Source of the DNA: Actinomycetota bacterium
Lineage (GTDB): Bacteria > Actinomycetota > Coriobacteriia > Anaerosomatales > Anaerosomataceae
DNA: 40,425 bases
Assembly: GCA_004348925.1 (NCBI GenBank)
Contig: RCMX01000006.1
Span: 315,493-355,917, forward strand
Direction: 5' to 3'
Shown one piece after another: positions 30,476-38,869 of the stretch. A program made the translations under genes and the position numbers. Below the pieces are notes generated by a model. It saw nothing but the letters and a program-made list of their open reading frames with translations. It searched no databases and was not told the origin of the DNA. Position 1 is the first letter of the stretch, and every line of letters begins with the position of its first letter.

Positions 30476-31648
30476 CTACTCGACGATCTGCTTCCACTCG
30501 CCGCTCGTCACCTTGTATGCCGAGATGACCTGGTTCTTCGTGTCACCATTGGCGTCGAAGGAGGTGGTTCCGGTCACGCCGTCGTAGCTGAGCCCGCGAA
30601 TGGCGGTGGCCACGGCCGCACGGTCGGGACCGGCCTTGAGCACGGCCTTGATGATGATCCACGCCGAGTCGTACGCGTAGCTGTCGTACGCTTCCGGGTC
30701 CTTGCCGTACTTCTCGTTGTACGCGGCCTTGAACTCCGTGCCCTTCGGCTGCTGGTCGAGCGGCAGGCCGAGGCTCGTGCAGATATCGCCCTCGGCGTTC
30801 TCGGCACGTGCGATCTTGATGTACTCGGGCGAGAAGAGCATGTCTCCGCCGATGACCGGGATGTCGAGCCCGGCTTCCTTGGCCTGCTTGGCGATGAGCG
30901 CGCCCTCGGTGTGCGCGCCACCGTAGTAGAGCGCCTGCGGTGCGGCCGCCTTCACGCGCGTGACAACCGCGCTGAAGTCGACTTCTTTGGACTGCACCTT
31001 CTCCTGGACGACGACCTCGCCGCCCTTCTCCTTGAAGCGCTTCACGAACTCGGTCGCCAGACCGGTGCCGTACGGCGTCGAGTCATCGAGCACGGCAACC
31101 TTCTTGTAGCCGAGCGTGTCGAAGACGAGGTCGGCGGCGAAGGTGCCCTGCGCGTCGTCCTTGGCAACGATGCGGTTCACGACCGCGAAGCCCTGCGCGG
31201 TAAGCTGCGGGTTCGAGGACACGGACACCATCGCGAGCCCGGCGCGCTCATACACCGCCGAGGCGGGAATCGAGCAGCCCGAGTTGAAGTGGCCGACAAG
31301 CGCCACAACGCCGGCGTCGCCGTCGAGCAGGTTCGCGACGTTCACCGCCTGCTTCGGGTCCGCCTGGTCGTCCTGCGCGGAGATCTCGAAAGTGTAGCCC
31401 GCTGCTTTGACCTCATCGCTCGCGTTGGCCTCTTCGATCGCCATCTCGACGGCGCGCTTCATGCCTTCGCCGTAGACGGCGTTATCGCCGGTGAGCGGCG
31501 CGGCGAAGCCGATCTTCACCGTCGTTGGGGTGGTCTTCGCCGAGCCGTCCTCGGTCTCGGATTTCGCCGAGCAGCCAGCAAGCATTCCGGTCGTCGCCAC
31601 AGCGGCGACGAGCAGTAGGGCGAGCGCCTTGCGTCGCGTGTTCCTCAT
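30476..31648 (-). CDS. Branched-chain amino-acid-type ABC transporter binding lipoprotein
   Basis: A 390-residue periplasmic-binding-protein fold of the LivJ/Leu-Ile-Val type. A lipoprotein signal ends MLAGC (Cys26). The mature part begins VKIGFAAPLTGDNAVYGEGM, and includes GHFNSGCSIPAS and YDSYAYDSAW, typical of this group. It should capture an amino acid or related ligand for an ABC importer. The permease and ATPase genes are not adjacent; it stands alone between purH and an aminotransferase gene, so the ligand is unknown. Confidence 0.92.
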   Translation of the reverse strand: MRNTRRKALALLLVAAVATTGMLAGCSAKSETEDGSAKTTPTTVKIGFAAPLTGDNAVYGEGMKRAVEMAIEEANASDEVKAAGYTFEISAQDDQADPKQAVNVANLLDGDAGVVALVGHFNSGCSIPASAVYERAGLAMVSVSSNPQLTAQGFAVVNRIVAKDDAQGTFAADLVFDTLGYKKVAVLDDSTPYGTGLATEFVKRFKEKGGEVVVQEKVQSKEVDFSAVVTRVKAAAPQALYYGGAHTEGALIAKQAKEAGLDIPVIGGDMLFSPEYIKIARAENAEGDICTSLGLPLDQQPKGTEFKAAYNEKYGKDPEAYDSYAYDSAWIIIKAVLKAGPDRAAVATAIRGLSYDGVTGTTSFDANGDTKNQVISAYKVTSGEWKQIVE

Positions 31649-31779
31649 GCCGGATTCCTTTCCGTGCGAGCCGATGCCAGATGCGTGCATGCCTATGCAC
31701 CAAGCTGCATGAAACTGCAGGGAGATGAATATAGCAGCACGCGGGCTCAAAGCGGAAGCATCGACCGGCGGGAGCGACG

Positions 31780-32568
31780 CTAACGCCGACGAGCTCCGCG
31801 CTCCCAGACGTCGCGCATCGCCTCGCTGAACGCGATGCACGCTTCGCCTCCCCTGCCCTGCATCTCGCGAATCCCGCCGAACGCGTTCGCGAAGAAGACC
31901 TCGTCGGCAACGCCAAGGTCGTCGACGCTGATCGGCGCCGCCAATGCCGAGTAGCCGAGCATCGAGCAGTTGTCGAGGATCCACCGTCGCGCAACGCCGG
32001 CGATGGCCGCAGGCGATGGCGGGGTGGCGATGACCGTTCCAAGCCGACAGAAGATCGACGCGGTGCTGCCGTCGATGATGAAGCCGTTCGGGCGGGTGAT
32101 GATGGCCTGATCGGCACCCTGATCGCGTGCCTCCCGGTGCGCTGCGTCCCAGAACGAGCGGTCGGCGGGCTTGGCCGCACCTGACGGTAGCGCCGGGTCC
32201 GTCTCGGCTATGACCGGCACGGCGACGATCCCGTCCATCACGTCGAGCGACGAGAGCCTGCGGTCCACATCGGCCGTGGGCACGCCGTCAGCGTCGATCA
32301 CGAGGGTGAGCCGAACGCGTGATGTCAGCGACCCGTCGTATGCAGCGATCGCGGCGCGCGCGACCTCGTGGGCCTTGCTGATGACGTCGGCGCCACAGCC
32401 GCCAGCGCGGAGGCGTGCGGCATGGTAGCGCCACAGCGGTATCTGACGGGCTGTTGAGACCCGACACGTCTCCTTCAGTGCGACCTTCGGTGTCGCTGCC
32501 GGATCCAATTGCGGCTCCTGCCGTATCGGGGCTCCCATGTAGGGCCCGAACGCCGACCATGCGTACAT
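31780..32568 (-). CDS. Class IV PLP-dependent aminotransferase/lyase (PabC-like)
   Basis: The 262-residue protein has the class IV fold: YHAARLRAGG near the start, a Lys in SGAAKPADRSFWDAAHREARDQG as the likely PLP lysine, DQAIITRPNGFIIDGSTASIF and DEVFFANAFGGI. Family members include aminodeoxychorismate lyase (PabC, folate synthesis), branched-chain and D-amino-acid aminotransferases. The short length favours PabC. In the DGSTASIF motif the usual Glu is replaced by Asp. Neighbours do not settle the substrate. Confidence 0.82.
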   Translation of the reverse strand: MYAWSAFGPYMGAPIRQEPQLDPAATPKVALKETCRVSTARQIPLWRYHAARLRAGGCGADVISKAHEVARAAIAAYDGSLTSRVRLTLVIDADGVPTADVDRRLSSLDVMDGIVAVPVIAETDPALPSGAAKPADRSFWDAAHREARDQGADQAIITRPNGFIIDGSTASIFCRLGTVIATPPSPAAIAGVARRWILDNCSMLGYSALAAPISVDDLGVADEVFFANAFGGIREMQGRGGEACIAFSEAMRDVWERGARRR

Positions 32569-32601
32569 TGTGACCGACCCCCATCGCGCTGCTTACGCTT
32601 C

Positions 32602-32648
32602 AGGCGGGCCTGTCGTGGCGCCCCCTCGCACCACGACAGAACCCGCCT
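32602..32648 (-). terminator. Long hairpin between the purN and aminotransferase genes
   Basis: Arms AGGCGGG-C-CTGTCGTGG and CCACGACAG-AA-CCCGCCT pair over 16 bp with a small bulge and a 12-base loop. No strong T run follows, so it could be a terminator or an RNA-processing site after the purN message. Confidence 0.55.
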
Positions 32649-32712
32649 GTATCGTGGCACGTGGTACTAAACAGAAACTAAACCGGCTGCTCAGAGGGTG
32701 TATACGCGCGTT

Positions 32713-33381
32713 CTAGCGCGACGGCAGCACATGAACGCGACGCCCGTCGATCTCCAGTCGGCCCTCCGAGAAGAGCCGCACGGCCTCCACGATCAGCCGG
32801 TGCTCGACCTCGTGGATCTTCGCTTCCAGCGTGGCAAGCGTGTCGTCCTCGGCGATGCGGATGGGCTCCTGCGCGATGATCGGGCCGCGGTCGAACACCT
32901 CGTCAGCGAAGTGCACCGTCACGCCGGTCACCTTCACGCCGTGCTCGAACGCATCCCTGATGCCGGACGCACCCGCGAACGACGGCAGCAGCGCCGGGTG
33001 CAGGTTCATCACGCAGTGCGGATACGCCGACAGGACCTCCTGGCCGAGCAGGCGCATGTACCCTGCCATCACGACGAGCTCGACGGCGTGCGCCTTCAGG
33101 GCTTCGGTCAGCGCATGGTTGTACGCCGAGATAGTCGTGTACGCAGCGCGATCCACGTAGACAGCCGGGATGCCGGCTTTGCGCGCACGCTCCAGACCGA
33201 ACGCGTCGGGCTTGTTGGAGATCACGACGGCGATTTTCGCGTCGAGCTCGTGTGCGTCGATGGCGTCGATGAGCGCCTGTAGGTTCGTGCCGCTGCCCGA
33301 GATGAGCACGCCCACGCGAAGACAGTCGGCGTCGCCACGCAAACGGAAAAGCTCATCGCCGGGACCGGTGATGCTATCCAT
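32713..33381 (-). CDS. purN: Phosphoribosylglycinamide formyltransferase
   Basis: PurN formylates GAR with 10-formyl-THF, the third step of purine synthesis. The 222-residue protein has LRVGVLISGSGTNLQALIDA near the start, VISNKPDAFGLERA, and the folate/active-site segment MNLHPALLPSFAG followed by GVTVHFADEVFDRGPIIAQ, with His and Asp of the catalytic set. The first 20 residues are an unusual extension. Its start overlaps the end of purM by 8 bases, implying coupled translation. Confidence 0.95.
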   Translation of the reverse strand: MDSITGPGDELFRLRGDADCLRVGVLISGSGTNLQALIDAIDAHELDAKIAVVISNKPDAFGLERARKAGIPAVYVDRAAYTTISAYNHALTEALKAHAVELVVMAGYMRLLGQEVLSAYPHCVMNLHPALLPSFAGASGIRDAFEHGVKVTGVTVHFADEVFDRGPIIAQEPIRIAEDDTLATLEAKIHEVEHRLIVEAVRLFSEGRLEIDGRRVHVLPSR

Positions 33382-34429
33382 ACACGACCTCCCCCGAACC
33401 GCTGATGATCTCGCCGATCTCGGTCACGCTCTCGCCGGCGGCGCGAAGCGTCACCGCAGCGGCGGGTGCCTCGGCGGGGTCGAGTACGATCGCGAAGCCA
33501 ATGCCCATGTTGAACGTCCGGTACAGCTCATCCTCCGGCAACGATGTCGCCTGTTGGATAAGGTCGAACACCTGCGGCCGCTTCCAGGCGCTGCGGAAGA
33601 CGCGTGCGTCGCAATTCGAGGGCAACGTGCGGTTGAGGTTCTCGGTGATGCCGCCGCCGGTGATGTGCGCCATCCCCTTCACCGTCGCGCCCGAACGCAG
33701 CAGGCCGAGGACCGAGCGCACATACAGGCGCGTCGGCTCAAGCAGCGCCTCGCCGAGCGTCCGACCGCCGAGGTCGACTCTCGGCAGCGAGAGCTCGGCC
33801 TCCCGACCGTCGACGAGCGCGCGGCGGATGAGCGAGAAGCCGTTGCTGTGCGCGCCGCTCGAGCCGAGGCCGAGGATGACGTCGCCCGGCACGATGCCGG
33901 AGCCGTCGATCGCTTTCGGGCGGTCCACCACTCCCACACAGAAGCCGGAGAGGTCGTAGTCATCCGGCTCCATGACGCCGGGGTGCTCGGCCATCTCTCC
34001 GCCGATGAGCGAGCAGCCGGACTGGCGGCACCCCTCGGCGATGCCCGAGACGATCTGCGCGGTGAGCGCGGCATCCAGCTTGCCGACAGCGATGTAGTCG
34101 AGGAAGAAGAGCGGCTCGGCGCCGGTGACGAGGATGTCGTTCACGCACATCGCAACCAGGTCGATGCCAACGGTGTCGTGCTTGCCGAGCAGCTGCGCGA
34201 GCTTGAGCTTGGTGCCCACGCCGTCGGTGCCGGAGACCATGATCGGCTCGGCCATCTCCTTGAACGCCGCCGCCGAGAACATCCCGCCGAAGCCGCCGAT
34301 GTCGCCGATGACTTCGGGGCGGTACGTGGAGCGCACTGCCTCGCGGATGCCTTCGACCGCTCGGGCGCCCTCGTCGATGTCGACGCCGGCGTCGCGATAC
34401 GAGATTGGCTTATCGGGCGTGTCGGTCAT
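33374..34429 (-). CDS. purM: Phosphoribosylformylglycinamidine cyclo-ligase
   Basis: PurM closes FGAM to AIR using ATP. The 351-residue protein shows the family landmarks: YRDAGVDIDEGARAVEGI, SGTDGVGTKLKLAQ, DTVGIDLVAMCVNDIL, GGEMAEHPG, GVVDRPKAI, LGLGSSGAHSNGFSLIR, and MAHITGGGITENLNR. Length and motifs are normal. It lies between a small membrane protein gene and purN in the leftward run. Confidence 0.97.
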   Translation of the reverse strand: MTDTPDKPISYRDAGVDIDEGARAVEGIREAVRSTYRPEVIGDIGGFGGMFSAAAFKEMAEPIMVSGTDGVGTKLKLAQLLGKHDTVGIDLVAMCVNDILVTGAEPLFFLDYIAVGKLDAALTAQIVSGIAEGCRQSGCSLIGGEMAEHPGVMEPDDYDLSGFCVGVVDRPKAIDGSGIVPGDVILGLGSSGAHSNGFSLIRRALVDGREAELSLPRVDLGGRTLGEALLEPTRLYVRSVLGLLRSGATVKGMAHITGGGITENLNRTLPSNCDARVFRSAWKRPQVFDLIQQATSLPEDELYRTFNMGIGFAIVLDPAEAPAAAVTLRAAGESVTEIGEIISGSGEVVYG

Positions 34430-34495
34430 GCGGTCCTCCGGCTCGACGATGCGTGTTGGCTGCCATGATACCAGCGGAGCGGAGCCTGCGGTCGC

Positions 34496-34957
34496 CTACC
34501 CCAACGCTCCGAGCGACGCGATGAGCGTGGAAAGCGCAAGCGAGGCGCCGACAGCGATCGCTGTGGCCGCGAGCCAGCCGGTCCCGTGCGTGACGCGGCG
34601 TCCGACGGTGATGCCGACTAGTGCCGGCGCGACGTACCCGAGCCCGAGCGAGACGACCGCCCACACCGTCACCAGCAGGTACGCGGACCACGCGGGTGTC
34701 ACGAGCGCGAACGCGCCGACCCCATCGACGACTTCGCGTGTCCGGCCAAGGATCATCAACCCGTCGCCTGCCAGCCATGCGACCGCGATGACCGCTCCGG
34801 CCCAGAACCGACGCTCGCGCGGCGCGCGCGGATAGCCGAGCAGCGCGGCAGCAACGACCGCTCCGCCGATGCCGAACACAGGGTTGTACTGTACGCCCAA
34901 CGACGCGCCCTGCCAGAGTGCGCGCACCGCGCCTGTCACGAGTGCAGCAAAGCTCAC
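34496..34957 (-). CDS. Small integral membrane protein, unknown function
   Basis: A 153-residue protein with about four membrane segments and no charged domain (AVVAAALLGYP, AVIAVAWLAGDGLMIL, YLLVTVWAVVSLGLGYVAPALVG, LAATAIAVGASLALSTLI). Its start overlaps the end of purF as ATGA, so it is translated with purF and precedes purM. I do not recognise it; its position suggests a lineage-specific passenger of the purine operon. Confidence 0.7.
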   Translation of the reverse strand: MSFAALVTGAVRALWQGASLGVQYNPVFGIGGAVVAAALLGYPRAPRERRFWAGAVIAVAWLAGDGLMILGRTREVVDGVGAFALVTPAWSAYLLVTVWAVVSLGLGYVAPALVGITVGRRVTHGTGWLAATAIAVGASLALSTLIASLGALG

Positions 34958-36429
34958 CCGACCGGCTCCAGGCTCAGTTTGCCGCGCTTGACGGAGTCGG
35001 GGATCTCGACCGGGTACTCACCGGTGAAACACGCCGCACAGTACTCGGCAGCGGTGCCGCCGGTCGAGGCGATCATGTCGGGCACCGAGAGGTACGCGAG
35101 CGAGTCCGCGCCGATGAACTCGCGAACCTGTTCCACCGACTTGCTGGCGGCGATGAGCTGCTCTTGCGTGTCGGTGTCGATGCCGTAGAAGCACGGCCAC
35201 TTCACCGGCGGCGAGGTGATGCGCATGTGCACTTCGGCGGCGCCCGACTCGCGCAGCAGCGCCACGAGTTTGCGCGAGGTGTTGCCCCGAACGATCGAGT
35301 CATCCACGACGATGAGACGCTTCCCGTTGATGACGTGCCGAAGCGGATTGAGCTTGAGGCGGATGCCCTGTTGCCGCAGCGACTGACTCGGCGAGATGAA
35401 CGTGCGTCCCACGTAGCGGTTCTTGACGAGCCCTTCGCCGAACGGGATGCCGCTCTCCTTGGCGTAGCCGACGGCGGCAGGAACGCCGGAGTCGGGCACG
35501 CCGATGACGATGTCGGCCTCGACCGCCGAGGAACGCGCCACCGCCGCACCCATGCGCATACGGGCCTCGTAGAGGTTGCAGTCGTTGAGCACGCTATCGG
35601 GACGCGCGAAGTAGATGAACTCGAAGATGCAGAGGCTGGGCTTCTCGGCAGGGACGGCCTGCTCGGATTCAAGACCGCCGGGACCGATCTTCACCATCTC
35701 GCCGGGGGCGATGTCGCGCACGTACTGTGCGCCGATGATGTCGAGCCCGCACGTCTCGGACGCGATGACCCAGGTCTCGCCAAGCTTGCCGAGTGAGAGC
35801 GGACGCACGCCGTACGGATCGCGGAACGCGTACACCGCTTCCTCGGACATGAGGACGACCGAGTAGGCGCCACGAACGTACTTCATCGTGTCGCGGATGC
35901 CGCCCCGGATCGAGCCGTGCTCCTGCGTGAAGTGGTCGACGAGCGTCGCGATGACCTCGGAGTCGGTGGTCGAGCGGAAGCGGATCCCGCGATCCTTGAG
36001 CGCGTCACGCAGCTCCACCGTGTTCACCAGGTTGCCGTTATGCGCAAGCGCGATCGTCGTGGTGCCGATCGAGGAGACCATCGGCTGAGCGTTCTCCCAC
36101 GCGCTGCTCGATCCCGTCGTGGAGTATCGCGTGTGCCCGATCGCGAGATGCCCTTGCAGTGTGGCGAGGTCGCTCTCCTTGAAGGCCTGCGGTACAAGAC
36201 CGAGGCTCTTCACGACAGTGAGCGTATGCCCATCGGCAACGGCGATACCTGCGGATTCCTGGCCCCGATGCTGCAGGGCGTGAAGACCGAAATAGGTGAG
36301 CCTGGCGACGTCTTCGCCCGGACCAAAGACGGCGAATACGCCGCACGCTTCTTCGGGGCGATCAGGGCGCTCTTCCAGTATCCATTCTTGCGAGGACGGC
36401 TCGACCGAGACGGGCGAATGAGGGTCCAT
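34954..36429 (-). CDS. purF: Amidophosphoribosyltransferase
   Basis: PurF makes phosphoribosylamine from PRPP and glutamine. The 491-residue protein begins with about 28 residues before the catalytic Cys in EEACGVFAVFG (Cys29), so a propeptide must be removed. The glutaminase domain shows HRGQESAGIAV and GHTRYSTTG; the PRPP loop is VDDSIVRGNTSRK. Late cysteines in AAEYCAACFTGEYPV suggest an iron-sulfur cluster as in Bacillus PurF. I chose ATG 36429 after GGAG; the frame runs 15 residues further upstream. Confidence 0.96.
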   Translation of the reverse strand: MDPHSPVSVEPSSQEWILEERPDRPEEACGVFAVFGPGEDVARLTYFGLHALQHRGQESAGIAVADGHTLTVVKSLGLVPQAFKESDLATLQGHLAIGHTRYSTTGSSSAWENAQPMVSSIGTTTIALAHNGNLVNTVELRDALKDRGIRFRSTTDSEVIATLVDHFTQEHGSIRGGIRDTMKYVRGAYSVVLMSEEAVYAFRDPYGVRPLSLGKLGETWVIASETCGLDIIGAQYVRDIAPGEMVKIGPGGLESEQAVPAEKPSLCIFEFIYFARPDSVLNDCNLYEARMRMGAAVARSSAVEADIVIGVPDSGVPAAVGYAKESGIPFGEGLVKNRYVGRTFISPSQSLRQQGIRLKLNPLRHVINGKRLIVVDDSIVRGNTSRKLVALLRESGAAEVHMRITSPPVKWPCFYGIDTDTQEQLIAASKSVEQVREFIGADSLAYLSVPDMIASTGGTAAEYCAACFTGEYPVEIPDSVKRGKLSLEPVG

Positions 36430-36496
36430 GCGACGGGAGACTCCTGCTTGAGGCGGGCTGATGCGCGGTAGCATACCACGATTGCAGCAAAGGCGC

Positions 36497-36525
36497 GGGA
36501 CCCGTCGCGGGCAGCGACGGGTCCC
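36497..36525 (-). terminator. Perfect hairpin after the surface-protein gene
   Basis: A 12-bp perfect stem GGGACCCGTCGC/GCGACGGGTCCC with a 5-base loop lies between the surface-protein stop and the purF start. Downstream on the minus strand only CCTTTGCT follows, so termination may be partial. Confidence 0.6.
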
Positions 36526-36557
36526 TGGGGGCTTAAGGCCGCGGTGGCGGGACCGCG

Positions 36558-38678
36558 TTACCTTAGGGCACTGGTCGCAGCGTCACGGGTCACCAGATCG
36601 ATGGCCTGCGTGCTGCCCAGGAAGACGACTCCGTCAATCTCGGCGGCGTGGTCGCGAAGCGCCTTGCCGACGGGCTCCGACAGGGTGTTCGGCGTGCTCA
36701 GCAGCATGACCGACCCGCGCGAGCCAAGCATCGTGCCACCGGCGAGTGCGTCCGGGAAGTTCGTGCCGGTTGCGATGCCGACGCCATTCCAGCTCAGACC
36801 GAATGCGCTCACACCGTGCGCCGCCACCAGAGCCGCAGTCTGGTACCGATCGGCACCGGCCAGCCGGGTCACGTGCTCGGCGCTGAATGCCGCAACCATC
36901 TCGGCCTCGACGCCTTCGCCGACAGCGGGGAGTCCGCCGAGGAGGATGACGTCGGTGACGCCGCCGTTGAGCATCTCATCCTGCAGTGCTGCGCGACCTT
37001 CGGGCGGGGTCAGGAAGACCGGGGCGCCGCTCGTGTTCGCCAGCGGCGACGCCGCGAGGGCGTCCGCGAAGGTGCGGCCCGTCGCAACGAATGCGCGACC
37101 GTCATACGTGTCGCCGGCGAGCGCGATGACCTCGCGGGCAACAGCGTCGGCGGTCTCGTAGCGGGTGGCGCCGGCCAGACGATTGACCTCGCCCGTGCCA
37201 AGCAGCGGCTTGAGCGCTTCGACGACCGCCTCGGAGACTGCAGCGTCTCCACCGATCACGAAGGCATCCGCAGCGCCGAGACGCCAGATCTCATCGGCCA
37301 CGACCTGCGGCAGTGCATCCTTGCGGGTGAGCAGGAGCGGTGCGTGCAGGCGACCTGCGAGGGCCGATGCCGTGACAGCGTCCGGCCAGTTCTCGCCGCT
37401 TGCGATGACCACGTGGTCGGAGCCGCCTTCGAATGCGAGCTTCGATGCCTCGACCGCGGTCTCATACCGGGTGGCGCCTGCGACCTCAAGGGTGTCAAGC
37501 GTGTTCGGAACGGGCACGGGAGGCCTGTAGGCGCTGACCGCTACGGTCTGCGGCGACGGGACCACATGGATGCTCGCGTCGCTGTAGTCTGCGATGACGA
37601 TGTCGATGGTCGCGTCACCGTTGGGGTTGCCGACCGCGAGCGCGGTTGGTTCCGACGCTACCGTGGAACTCTCGACGGCCACGATCGCACCGCTGCCGTC
37701 GTTCTCGAACGCCACAAGCGTACCGGTCGTCGCGTTCAGTGCGAGCAGATCCAGGTCACCGTCACCGTCGAGATCAAGCGCGGCGATGGCGCCCGTGCGA
37801 GCGTCGACACCTGCCGAGGCGATGATGGGGGCAGCAAATCCACCGGCACCGTCACCGAGGAAGATCTCCACGTCGGACGCGATGCTGCTCGAGGCCACCA
37901 CGTCGTCATTGCCGTCGTTGTTGAAATCCGCGACTGCAACGGCAGTCGGCTGCTCGCCGGTACCGAGAGTGGCGACCTGGCTGAAACCAGAACCCGTGTT
38001 CTCGAGCACGACGACGCACGAACCGGCGTTGTCGACGACCGCAAGGTCGAGAAGCGTGTCTCCTGCAAGCTGGCCAGCAGCAACCTCAAGCATGTTGTCC
38101 CCACCGGCGACACCGAACTCGCTCACGCAGAACCCGCCGCCGGTGCCGGTCAGCACCACGACGCCCGGGCGCGCCGGCTCGACGCCGGCGATGTCGAGCC
38201 ATCCATCGGCGTCCATGTCAGCAACGGCAAGACCGAGAACCGGAGCACTCGTCAGATACGCCACGGGCTCGTTGAAGGTGCCATCTCCGCGACCGAACAG
38301 CACCACGATCCCGGCACTCTCGCTCAGGGAGGCCACGACATCCGCATGGCCGTCCTTGTCAAGATCGGCCGTCGCGACAGACCAAGTCGGTCCGCCCACG
38401 CCGGTCATCACGGGTGCGCCGAGAACCGGGTCTGCGGCACCAAGCGAGATGCCGATGCCGGCCGGGTTCGCGTCCGCGCCGCTGACCGCGCTGACAACGT
38501 CGTCGTAGCCGTCTTCATTGAAGTCGGCGACAGCAACGTCACGCGGAGCTGCCGGATCCTGCATCATCGTGGACGCTCCGAACACCGGCGCTTCGAGCCC
38601 GAAGGCTGAGCCGGAACCCAGAGCCACGACCAGCACCGCCGCCAGCAGTACTGCGAGAATCCTCTTCTGTGCCTTCAT
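36558..38678 (-). CDS. Secreted surface protein: FG-GAP/VCBS repeats plus three cell-wall-binding-2 repeats
   Basis: A 706-residue protein. A signal peptide (residues 1-28) is followed by about seven FG-GAP/VCBS-like repeats to roughly residue 385, each with a calcium-loop-like Asp motif (DFNEDGYDD, DLDKDGHAD, DMDADGWLD, DFNNDGNDD, DLDGDGDLD). Three cell wall-binding repeat 2 units then follow (about 400-700; RLAGATRYETA, GENWPDAVTASALAG, VIGGDAAVSEAV and copies). The C-terminal units anchor the protein to the wall, and the propeller part probably mediates binding. GAGGGG lies 9 bases before ATG 38678. It interrupts the purine cluster between purF and purL. Confidence 0.9.
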   Translation of the reverse strand: MKAQKRILAVLLAAVLVVALGSGSAFGLEAPVFGASTMMQDPAAPRDVAVADFNEDGYDDVVSAVSGADANPAGIGISLGAADPVLGAPVMTGVGGPTWSVATADLDKDGHADVVASLSESAGIVVLFGRGDGTFNEPVAYLTSAPVLGLAVADMDADGWLDIAGVEPARPGVVVLTGTGGGFCVSEFGVAGGDNMLEVAAGQLAGDTLLDLAVVDNAGSCVVVLENTGSGFSQVATLGTGEQPTAVAVADFNNDGNDDVVASSSIASDVEIFLGDGAGGFAAPIIASAGVDARTGAIAALDLDGDGDLDLLALNATTGTLVAFENDGSGAIVAVESSTVASEPTALAVGNPNGDATIDIVIADYSDASIHVVPSPQTVAVSAYRPPVPVPNTLDTLEVAGATRYETAVEASKLAFEGGSDHVVIASGENWPDAVTASALAGRLHAPLLLTRKDALPQVVADEIWRLGAADAFVIGGDAAVSEAVVEALKPLLGTGEVNRLAGATRYETADAVAREVIALAGDTYDGRAFVATGRTFADALAASPLANTSGAPVFLTPPEGRAALQDEMLNGGVTDVILLGGLPAVGEGVEAEMVAAFSAEHVTRLAGADRYQTAALVAAHGVSAFGLSWNGVGIATGTNFPDALAGGTMLGSRGSVMLLSTPNTLSEPVGKALRDHAAEIDGVVFLGSTQAIDLVTRDAATSALR

Positions 38679-38775
38679 CGCCAACACCCCTCACCCCTGA
38701 GCCACTGCACCGTTCCTCGTCCCTGCCGGGGACGTCAAACGGTTCATCGGCGAAGATGAGTGGTATCTAAACAGC

Positions 38776-38820
38776 AATCAGACGAACGGTCATCGTCCAT
38801 ATGTGACCGTTCGTCTGATT
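38776..38820. repeat. 17-bp perfect inverted repeat between purL and the surface-protein gene
   Basis: AATCAGACGAACGGTCA and its exact complement flank an 11-base loop. No T run follows on either strand. It could be a terminator for purL, a processing site or an operator for the surface-protein gene, whose start is about 100 bases further left. Confidence 0.7.
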
Positions 38821-38869
38821 TCACGTCCGTTTATCCCTATGTGAAGCCGTTCACACCCAGGCAGCCCGG

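Noticed and set aside
28807-30528. Long rightward frame opposite purH
   Set aside because: purH on the other strand is unambiguous; the opposite translation is low-complexity Arg/His/Val sequence.
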